Source: CAZUTO01 sp964623085 (GTDB lineage Bacteria > Pseudomonadota > Gammaproteobacteria > Pseudomonadales > GM7GCV1). From it: a stretch of DNA of 23,735 nt. Position numbers and translations under genes: made by a program. Below are positions 15,041 to 21,259 of the stretch, piece after piece. The stretch is taken from NCBI GenBank assembly GCA_964623085.1, contig CAZUTO010000028.1, positions 1-23,735 on the forward strand, written 5' to 3'. A model generated the notes under the pieces. The model ran no database searches. It was not told the origin of the DNA and was given only the letters and a program-made list of their open reading frames with translations. Every line of letters starts with the position of its first letter. Position 1 is the first letter of the stretch.

Positions 15041-15484
15041 CTACTCGTCAGATTGAAAGTTACGCTTGTTTAGACCGTGAAACAGCACGTCGGCAGAAAG
15101 ACTGCTGGTAAAGATGTTCAAGAGAATGATAAGTACGTTGACCAAGTTGTTGACGGTGTCATCACTTTCAAACAACTGGCGCGCCCACTCTGTTTCGATT
15201 TGTCGCAGCTCTTCAACAATAATACCGCGTGACAGAATGATATCCACACTAGCCAACACACCAGCAAAAACAAGTGTTAAGCCCGACAATATGTAGTGCC
15301 AGCGATCTTCAGCTAAAGAGATCGAATAAAGCAGAACCAATATGACCGCCGTATAACCAAATAGTCCGTAGGCAGGGAAGATACGATAAATCTGAAAAGT
15401 AAAAGAAATCGTTGTCAGAAAAATGTAGAGCAGAATCGAACCCAACCAAGCTGACATGAAAGGGTGTCGTTTTAGCATCATCAT
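15041..15484 (-). CDS. Small membrane protein, unknown function, about four transmembrane helices
   Basis: The 147-residue product begins MMMLKRHPFMSAW, with three consecutive ATG codons. GGGGA just upstream makes the first or second the likely start. Hydrophobic segments at about 10-32, 36-56, 63-85 and 113-133 suggest four transmembrane helices, with a polar loop around 88-110 (RGIIVEELRQIETEWARQLFESDD). I do not recognise the family. It is divergent from nothing and sits alone between panD and adhC on the same strand as both, with about 100 bases on each side, so cotranscription with either is uncertain. Confidence 0.7.
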   Translation of the reverse strand: MMMLKRHPFMSAWLGSILLYIFLTTISFTFQIYRIFPAYGLFGYTAVILVLLYSISLAEDRWHYILSGLTLVFAGVLASVDIILSRGIIVEELRQIETEWARQLFESDDTVNNLVNVLIILLNIFTSSLSADVLFHGLNKRNFQSDE

Positions 15485-15590
15485 GGTTTTCCCCAGAGCA
15501 AACGCCCAAACATCCGTGCATACGTTGAGCGGACAAAATCAAATTCTGCGCTAGATTACTACGACCGTCTAGCGACAGAAAGGTTGCGTT

Positions 15591-15971
15591 TTACACTGCT
15601 TGGACAGGAATACTGTGGTTGGTACGAACAATATTATTGTGCTCATCCAAATAGACGAGATCAGGTTTAAAGTCGGCTAGTTCTTCTTCAGAATATTGAC
15701 CATATGCGGCAATAATAATGCGATCACCAATCTGTACTTTGCGTGCAGCAGCGCCATTCATTGAGATCATTTTTGAGCCGCGTTCACCTTTGATGATATA
15801 GGTGCTAAAGCGCTCACCGTTATTAACGTTGTATATATCGATACTTTCAAATTCACGCATACCCGAAGCATCGAGTAAATCTTCATCAATGGCGCAGGAG
15901 CCATCATAGTGCAGCTCTGCTTGCGTGACCGCTGCAAGATGAAGCTTGGCTTTCAACATGTTCGTCAACAT
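15591..15971 (-). CDS. panD: Aspartate 1-decarboxylase PanD (pyruvoyl-dependent)
   Basis: PanD makes beta-alanine from aspartate, one of the two PanC substrates. The 126-residue proenzyme shows the self-cleavage site Gly24-Ser25 in YDGSCAID, where Ser25 becomes the pyruvoyl group. MLKAKLH and the NGAAAR motif are also diagnostic. The start at MLTNMLKAKLH corresponds to the usual MxxxMLKAKLH N-terminus. It begins 6 nt after the panC stop and is surely cotranscribed with it. Confidence 0.98.
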   Translation of the reverse strand: MLTNMLKAKLHLAAVTQAELHYDGSCAIDEDLLDASGMREFESIDIYNVNNGERFSTYIIKGERGSKMISMNGAAARKVQIGDRIIIAAYGQYSEEELADFKPDLVYLDEHNNIVRTNHSIPVQAV

Positions 15972-15977
15972 TTTTAA

Positions 15978-16832
15978 CTAAATCTTGAGCCTGAGGTTGT
16001 CTATTAACCTTGCTTGCTCAGTAAAAAGGGCTCCCAGTATAGCCAAATCATCATCATCATCCAACGCAGGCTCCAACTTTTGTGCATTGCACACAGAAAG
16101 GTAATCCGGCCGGAAACCCGCGTCAATCACTTGTTTTTTGCCTATTTCTTCTAGTTCTGCGAAGTCGCGGTTGCCGCTTTGAATCTGATCTTGCACCCAG
16201 CTCAGCGTCTGATATAGCTGATTTGCACGCGGCCGTTCGTCATCCGTAATAAAACGATTACGAGAACTTAGCGCCAAACCATCCTCATCACGCGCGGTGG
16301 GTGCACCAATGATGTTTACGCGCATACAGAGATCCGCTGCCATTCGCCGAATAATCGCGATCTGCTGAAAATCTTTATTGCCGAATATTGCGACATCTGG
16401 CTCGACAATATGAAAGAGCTTGGTCACAACTGTTGTTACACCTTCGAAATGGCCAGGGCGGCTGGCACCACAAAGCACATCGGTCATAGTGGGACAGAGC
16501 ACACGCGTCTGGTTATCAATCCCATTGGGATACATTTCTAGATCATCGGGTGCAAACAGGATATGACAGCCTTCGTTGTCGAGCATGGCGCGGTCTGAAT
16601 CAAAGGTACGGGGGTATTTATCCCAATCTTCATTCAGTCCGAACTGCAGTTGATTGACAAAGATGGTGGCCACAACAACGTCCGCATGCTCGTGGGCCAA
16701 TCGAATAAGCTGTAAATGCCCTTCGTGGAGATTACCCATCGTGGGTACCACACCGATCTTCTTTCCCTGCTGTCGGGCTTCATCTAGGCGAGCGCGAAGC
16801 TCATCAATATGGCGTATCGCTAAAATAGTCAT
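15978..16832 (-). CDS. panC: Pantothenate synthetase PanC
   Basis: PanC condenses pantoate and beta-alanine with ATP hydrolysis to AMP. The 284-residue protein has the HIGH-type motif PTMGNLHEGH (30-39) and the KMSKS-equivalent DGLALSSRN (184-192). Two normally conserved segments differ: FGNKDFQQ (150-157) has Asn where most members have Glu, and FVNQLQFG (58-65) has Gln-Leu where Pro-Met/Leu is usual. Both lie near the active site in known structures, so activity should be considered likely but not certain. It follows dnaB by 22 nt and precedes panD by 6 nt. Confidence 0.96.
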   Translation of the reverse strand: MTILAIRHIDELRARLDEARQQGKKIGVVPTMGNLHEGHLQLIRLAHEHADVVVATIFVNQLQFGLNEDWDKYPRTFDSDRAMLDNEGCHILFAPDDLEMYPNGIDNQTRVLCPTMTDVLCGASRPGHFEGVTTVVTKLFHIVEPDVAIFGNKDFQQIAIIRRMAADLCMRVNIIGAPTARDEDGLALSSRNRFITDDERPRANQLYQTLSWVQDQIQSGNRDFAELEEIGKKQVIDAGFRPDYLSVCNAQKLEPALDDDDDLAILGALFTEQARLIDNLRLKI

Positions 16833-16854
16833 GGAATCTCAGGCGTTAAAAACG

Positions 16855-18252
16855 TTACTCGGATGGATTTCTAAATTCGGGGGCTAGATTGTTGAACCTT
16901 GTGTACTCACCCTGAAATTGCAAACGACAGGTTGAGATTTCGCCATTTCGATGTTTGCCCAAGATAATCTCTGCAATCCCTTTATGCTCGCTCTCTTGGT
17001 TATAGTATTCATCCCGATAGATAAACAGAATCACATCAGCATCCTGCTCAATTGCACCCGATTCACGCAGATCGGAGTTCATTGGTCGCTTATTCGGTCG
17101 CTGTTCGACTGCTCGATTTAACTGCGAAAGTGCTAGCAGCGGGCAATCAAACTCTCGTGCAACCTGTTTAAGCGAGCGTGAGATCTCAGAAATTTCTTGT
17201 GTTCTGCCATCGCTAGAGCCCGAAACATGCATCAGCTGAATATAGTCCAGCATGATTAATGCTGGGTTTTCGCCCTGCTCACGCGCCAACCGGCGAGTCC
17301 GCGATCGCACCTCCATCGGTGTGAGACCAGGTGTATCATCGATAAACAGCTTGCGGCCTTTAAGCTTGGCGGCGGCCTTGGCAAGACGATCCCAATCATC
17401 ACCCGTAAGACTGCCGTCGCGAATATTCTTTAACGGTATTTTCCCCAGCGATGATAATAATCGCATCATGAGCGCGTGTGCGGGCATTTCCAAACTAAAC
17501 ACTAAAACCGGACCTGACTGTTTGAGTAGCGCTGTCTCAACCATATTCAGAGCAAATGCGGTTTTACCCATAGAGGGCCGAGCAGCCACTATGATTAGGT
17601 CGGCTTTTTGCCAGCCAGAGGTTTTTTCATCAAGCTCGTCGAACCCGGTTGTTACGCCGGTAATATCAGCGTCAGACTCATACAACTCTTCAATACGATC
17701 AATCGCTTTCCGAAGAAGCTCATCCGCTGTTTGAAACCCTTCGTCACGAGGGCGGTCTTCAGCGATATCAATAAATCGTTTTTCGGCTTCGGAAAGCAAA
17801 TCGCCTGCTTCGACGCCATCTGGGTTGTGCCCTTGGCTGACGATCTCGCTCGCCGCACCAATCAACTGACGCAGCGTTGCGCGCTCGCGCACTATGCGGG
17901 CATAGGCTTCAATATTACTCGCGCTAGGCGTATTGGCAGCAAGCTCGGACACATAGTTCGCACCACCTGCTTTGTTGAGCACTTTGCGGCTACTGAGGTC
18001 ATCACAGAGTGTAATAGGATCGAAAGGCAGGTTCTTTTCAGCAAGTCTGCCCATGGATTGAAAAATAATCTTGTGCTCAGCGCGGTAGAAATCATCTTCA
18101 CGCACCTGGCTAGCAATATTGTCGAAGGCCTGATCACCAGCCAGCATTAACCCGCCTAGCACTGCTTGCTCAGCTTCATTCGAAAAAGGAAGCGGAGTAC
18201 CTGTAATACGATTAGCTGTGTCAGGCGCCATGCTCGGATCGGGTTGAGACAT
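16855..18252 (-). CDS. dnaB: Replicative DNA helicase DnaB
   Basis: DnaB is the hexameric 5'-3' helicase of the replication fork. The 465-residue protein has an N-terminal primase-interacting domain (about 25-130), a linker, and a RecA-like C-terminal domain with Walker A ARPSMGKT (224-231), Walker B LIMLDYIQLM, and EISRSLKQVAREFDCPLLALSQLNR. No intein interrupts it. GAGGAG about 5 nt before the ATG at 18252 fixes the start. That start lies 32 nt inside the upstream ParA-like gene, so the two are probably coupled. panC follows after 22 nt. Confidence 0.98.
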   Translation of the reverse strand: MSQPDPSMAPDTANRITGTPLPFSNEAEQAVLGGLMLAGDQAFDNIASQVREDDFYRAEHKIIFQSMGRLAEKNLPFDPITLCDDLSSRKVLNKAGGANYVSELAANTPSASNIEAYARIVRERATLRQLIGAASEIVSQGHNPDGVEAGDLLSEAEKRFIDIAEDRPRDEGFQTADELLRKAIDRIEELYESDADITGVTTGFDELDEKTSGWQKADLIIVAARPSMGKTAFALNMVETALLKQSGPVLVFSLEMPAHALMMRLLSSLGKIPLKNIRDGSLTGDDWDRLAKAAAKLKGRKLFIDDTPGLTPMEVRSRTRRLAREQGENPALIMLDYIQLMHVSGSSDGRTQEISEISRSLKQVAREFDCPLLALSQLNRAVEQRPNKRPMNSDLRESGAIEQDADVILFIYRDEYYNQESEHKGIAEIILGKHRNGEISTCRLQFQGEYTRFNNLAPEFRNPSE

Positions 18253-18949
18253 TCTGCTCCTCGATTGTGTGGATCAACTTCGCCATACCGTTGATGGCCT
18301 GTTTGTACCTTGAATAAGCATCAAGGTCGGCAACACCCATGCCTTCATCTGCACAATGGAGGAATATATATGAATCAGGCAAAAGTATTAACTCTTCCTT
18401 ACTCATCCTTTTCAGGAAACGGATCAATTTATGATAATACTTATTTCGTTTATTGAGTCGGTTTCCAACGAGAAAAATGCGTTTGTTAGATTCTCGAAAA
18501 CTTGCGTGTCGCAGTATATCGCTCAGATAGTCTTCTGTTGCTTGCATATCAATGGCTGAAGGCAATACGGGCACGACAATATCATCGACGCGATCAACAT
18601 AGTTATAGAGCTGCTGACCTATCATACTGCCGCGGCTATCGATAATGACTCGTTCTGAATCTGGAGGAACGCGCAAAAACCAATCTAAGCGTGTCCCTGT
18701 GGCACTGGCCGTGCCAATAATCCCAGTAATAAGCGGGTATTCTGGAGAACGCATGCTAAGCCAGCGCGCGGACGACAGCTGCGGGTCAACATCAACAAGT
18801 GAGGTTTCATAGCCCAGTTGAGCATAACCCGCCGCTAGGTTTGTCGCGACGGTACTTTTCCCGCTGCCGCCTTTTGAGTTGGCAACAAGAATATAACGCT
18901 TACCGCGCGATGATACTTCTCTTTGCCTGACTCGTACTTCCGAAACCAT
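18221..18949 (-). CDS. ParA/MinD-type P-loop ATPase next to dnaB
   Basis: The 242-residue product has a deviant Walker A KGGSGKST (26-33), the switch motif LVDVDPQ (51-57) and VIIDSRG (101-107), where most ParA proteins have D-x-P. It is a stand-alone ParA-like ATPase without an obvious ParB partner or N-terminal DNA-binding domain. Relatives position plasmids, chromosomes or protein complexes. I cannot name the cargo. It lies between rplI and dnaB and overlaps dnaB by 32 nt. No good ribosome binding site precedes the ATG at 18949. A chromosomal partition role is possible but not shown. Confidence 0.88.
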   Translation of the reverse strand: MVSEVRVRQREVSSRGKRYILVANSKGGSGKSTVATNLAAGYAQLGYETSLVDVDPQLSSARWLSMRSPEYPLITGIIGTASATGTRLDWFLRVPPDSERVIIDSRGSMIGQQLYNYVDRVDDIVVPVLPSAIDMQATEDYLSDILRHASFRESNKRIFLVGNRLNKRNKYYHKLIRFLKRMSKEELILLPDSYIFLHCADEGMGVADLDAYSRYKQAINGMAKLIHTIEEQNVSTRSEHGA

Positions 18950-19002
18950 GCGGCACTAACCGATACAAAGAGTACAATTTAGTCAGCAATTATTTTTCCA
19001 GC

Positions 19003-19037
19003 AAAACTACAAACTATTATGGAACCTTTGTAGTTTT
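19003..19037 (-). terminator. AT-rich inverted repeat between rplI and the ParA-like gene
   Basis: AAAACTACAAA (19003-19013) and TTTGTAGTTTT (19027-19037) are a perfect 11-bp inverted repeat with a 13-base loop, 21 nt past the rplI stop. The T-run lies within the stem, and the arms are bidirectional. It may end the ribosomal operon or bind a protein. It is not a classic GC-rich terminator. Confidence 0.4.
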
Positions 19038-19058
19038 CGAATTGCGACCAGTACCCGT

Positions 19059-19508
19059 CTACTCGGCTTCGACAACGAGCTTAATGACTGATTGCACATC
19101 CGTATGTAGTTGCAAGTTCACATCGAACTCGCCTACTTCACGAACGGCGCCGTCTGGCAGTAGCACTTCACTCTTGCTTACTTCTTCGCCAGCAGCGGTA
19201 ATGGCATCGGCAATCTCACGAGTACCAATAGAGCCAAACAGCTTACCCTCATCGCCAGCGTTTGCTGTAAGCGTGATAGTACCTATTGCGTCAATGGCCT
19301 TGGCTCTGCCTTGTGCAGCAGTCAGCTTATCGGCAGATGCCTTTTCGAGCTCTGCACGACGCTCTTCAAACTGCGCAACGTTATCTTTCGTCGCTGGCAC
19401 AGCTTTGCCATGAGGAACCAAGAAGTTACGGCCATAGCCGGCTTTTACATTCACTTGATCGCCAATGTTACCGAGGCGACCGATTTTTTCTAACAGTATT
19501 ACTTGCAT
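19059..19508 (-). CDS. rplI: 50S ribosomal protein bL9
   Basis: The 149-residue product has the normal bL9 layout: an N-terminal rRNA-binding domain (MQVILLEKIGRLGNIGDQVNVKAGYGRNFLVP), a long central helix (about 45-75), and a C-terminal domain with GKLFGSIGTREIADAI. It is the last gene of rpsF-rpsR-rplI, and GGAG lies about 7 nt before its ATG. The length is the usual one. Confidence 0.98.
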   Translation of the reverse strand: MQVILLEKIGRLGNIGDQVNVKAGYGRNFLVPHGKAVPATKDNVAQFEERRAELEKASADKLTAAQGRAKAIDAIGTITLTANAGDEGKLFGSIGTREIADAITAAGEEVSKSEVLLPDGAVREVGEFDVNLQLHTDVQSVIKLVVEAE

Positions 19509-19521
19509 CCTACCACTCCAG

Positions 19522-19749
19522 CTATTTGTGGTTGTCGGTATAAGGTAGCAGTGCCAAGTAGCGCGCGCGTTTGATCGCTGTGGCTAACTGGCGCTGATAA
19601 CGCGCTTTGGTACCCGTAATTCGACTGGGTACAATTTTCCCGTTTTCAGACACATACTGCTTGAGGGTATCAAGATCTTTGTAGTCAATACTCTCTACAC
19701 CTTTGGCGGTGAACTGACAAAACTTGCGACGACGTGAGAATCTAGCCAT
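19522..19749 (-). CDS. rpsR: 30S ribosomal protein bS18
   Basis: The 75-residue product shows the bS18 features: a basic start MARFSRRRKFCQF, the core IDYKDLDTLKQYVSENGKI, and RITGTKARYQRQLATAIKRARYLALLPY. bS18 binds the 30S platform together with bS6. AAGGAG overlapping the end of rpsF lies about 10 nt before the ATG. It begins 6 nt after the rpsF stop, with no priB between them, unlike in E. coli. Confidence 0.98.
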   Translation of the reverse strand: MARFSRRRKFCQFTAKGVESIDYKDLDTLKQYVSENGKIVPSRITGTKARYQRQLATAIKRARYLALLPYTDNHK

Positions 19750-19755
19750 ATCCGC

Positions 19756-20307
19756 TTACTCCTTCTCTGTTCCAGCGTCTTCTTCAGCGCTGGCTTCTTC
19801 GGTGATTTCTTCAGTAGCTTCTGCGGCTGTTTCTTCAGTCGCTTCTTCCGCCGCTTCCTCAACTTCTTCAGATTTCTCTTCTGCAGAATCTGCTGGTGGC
19901 GCTACCTTAGGTGCACGATCTTCATCTCTTTCAGATGCACGTGCTTCAGCAGCCGCTGTTCGAGCAGCGTCTCTTTCATTTTCTTCACGCTCAGCCTTCA
20001 TAATCAGAGTTTCCTCTGTTTCTGGGCCATTGCGTCGAATTACCACGTTGCGCAAAACCGCATCGTTGTATCGAAAGTTAGTGGTGAGTTCTTCCAAAGC
20101 AACATCTGTGCATTCAACATTCATCAGAATGTAGTGCGCTTTGTGAATTTTTTGGATGGGATAAGCAAGCTGACGTCTGCCCCAATCTTCTAAACGATTA
20201 ACTTTTCCGCCATCGTTCTCGATTGCGCCCTGATAGCGCTCAATCATACTGGGCACTTGCTCGCTCTGGTCCGGATGAACCAGAAAAACAATTTCATAAT
20301 GTCTCAT
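19756..20307 (-). CDS. rpsF: 30S ribosomal protein bS6 with a long acidic C-terminal tail
   Basis: Residues 1-94 form the bS6 fold (MRHYEIVFLVHPDQSEQ, WGRRQLAYPI, HYILMNVE, NFRYNDAVLRNVVIRR). The remaining 89 residues are a low-complexity tail: a charged helix, then an Ala/Glu-rich acidic end. E. coli bS6 is about 130-135 residues, so the tail here is about 50 residues longer than usual. E. coli bS6 receives extra glutamates post-translationally through RimK, so a gene-encoded Glu-rich tail is notable. GAGGAG lies 6 nt before the ATG. It is the first gene of the rpsF-rpsR-rplI operon. Confidence 0.97.
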   Translation of the reverse strand: MRHYEIVFLVHPDQSEQVPSMIERYQGAIENDGGKVNRLEDWGRRQLAYPIQKIHKAHYILMNVECTDVALEELTTNFRYNDAVLRNVVIRRNGPETEETLIMKAEREENERDAARTAAAEARASERDEDRAPKVAPPADSAEEKSEEVEEAAEEATEETAAEATEEITEEASAEEDAGTEKE

Positions 20308-20411
20308 TGTATCTCCTCATGGATTAATAGCTTCCCGATTCGCACCAAATAAAGCGGTGGCGGTGAAGCAAGGAGCCGCAAAAACTGTTCAACACAGACT
20401 ACGTTTGCGGG
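20308..20411 (-). promoter_or_regulatory. Structured rpsF leader, possible S6:S18 autoregulatory element
   Basis: The predicted transcript starts near 20412. It folds immediately into an extended hairpin: CCGCAAA/TTTGCGG closes it and CTGT/ACAG nests inside (20376-20410). A second element follows, with CACCG pairing with GGTG (about 20338-20360), close to the CACCG-containing motif known to bind the S6:S18 complex in rpsF leaders. The assignment is from position and general resemblance only. Confidence 0.4.
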
Positions 20412-20418
20412 GCGCGAG

Positions 20419-20447
20419 ATTTTAAGGATATCAACGGATGATTGCAA
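20419..20447 (-). promoter_or_regulatory. Sigma-70 promoter of rpsF-rpsR-rplI
   Basis: On the minus strand TTGCAA (20442-20447) is separated by 17 bases from TAAAAT (20419-20424), which matches 5 of 6 consensus positions. A GCGCCCC discriminator-type stretch follows. Transcription would start near 20412, about 105 nt before the rpsF ATG. Confidence 0.6.
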
Positions 20448-20500
20448 GTAAACCGGCCAGATAGACCGCTCATTCAAGCTGGGAGTCGTTCGCTTTCAGA

Positions 20501-21259
20501 TTAGGAACGTCGCTGGCGCACTGCCTCAAATAATACAACCCCAGTGGCAACAGACACATTGAGGCTCGGAACCGCACCTTGCATGGGAATACTCACAAGG
20601 TAATCGCAGCAATCTCGAGTAAGCCGGCGCAAGCCGCGATCCTCACTACCCATGACGATGGCGGTGGATACACTCAAATCGACATCGCAAAAACTCTTAT
20701 CGGATTCACCCGCTGCACCACAAATCCAGAGCCCAGACTTTTTTAGTTTTGACAATGTACGAGACAGGTTGGTTACCAATACAAAAGGAACCGTCTCAGC
20801 AGCGCCGGAGGCAACTTTCCGAACAACGGGTGTTAACCCTACTGATTTATCGCGCGGCACGATAACGGCATCGACACCTGCGGCATCGGCACTGCGCAGG
20901 CAGGCACCCAAATTGTGGGGGTCCGTCAAACCGTCAAGAACCAATACAAGCGCGGGATGATCAAGCGAGGATAAGTATTCGATCATCCATGCTTCATCAT
21001 AGATACGCCCTTTGCAGGCTTTGAGTACCACGCCCTGATGACGATCGCTGCCGGCAAACTTATCTATTTCTTCCGTTGTTAAATATTCGATTGGAATGTT
21101 GTTGCGTTCAGCAAGGCTAATGGTTTTTGAAAGCCTTTGGTCTTGGCGACCTTTGGTTACGCAAAGCTGGAACGCTCTAGAAGGCGCCGTTTTTAAAAGA
21201 GACTGCACCGCATGAAAGCCGATCAATATATCCATCGGTTTTCCGCTAGCGTCTGTCAT
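20501..21259 (-). CDS. rlmB: 23S rRNA (guanosine-2'-O-)-methyltransferase RlmB
   Basis: RlmB methylates the ribose of G2251 (E. coli numbering) in 23S rRNA. The 252-residue SpoU/TrmH-family protein has an N-terminal RNA-binding substrate domain (about 10-80) and the knotted SAM-binding domain with LDGLTDPHNLGACLRSADAAG, VMGSEDRGLRRLTRD and IPMQGAVPSLNVSVATGV. Its ATG overlaps the rnr stop by 4 nt (ATGA), so it is translationally coupled to rnr. The rnr-rlmB pair is common in gammaproteobacteria. Confidence 0.98.
   Translation of the reverse strand: MTDASGKPMDILIGFHAVQSLLKTAPSRAFQLCVTKGRQDQRLSKTISLAERNNIPIEYLTTEEIDKFAGSDRHQGVVLKACKGRIYDEAWMIEYLSSLDHPALVLVLDGLTDPHNLGACLRSADAAGVDAVIVPRDKSVGLTPVVRKVASGAAETVPFVLVTNLSRTLSKLKKSGLWICGAAGESDKSFCDVDLSVSTAIVMGSEDRGLRRLTRDCCDYLVSIPMQGAVPSLNVSVATGVVLFEAVRQRRS

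Noticed and set aside
16855..18252. Intein in DnaB, a common insertion site
   Set aside because: The frame is the normal 465 residues with uninterrupted Walker A and B motifs.
19724..20134. Ser/Ala-rich plus-strand open frame opposite rpsF
   Set aside because: It is the reverse complement of the Glu/Ala-rich bS6 tail, a low-complexity shadow. No ribosome binding site or family match.
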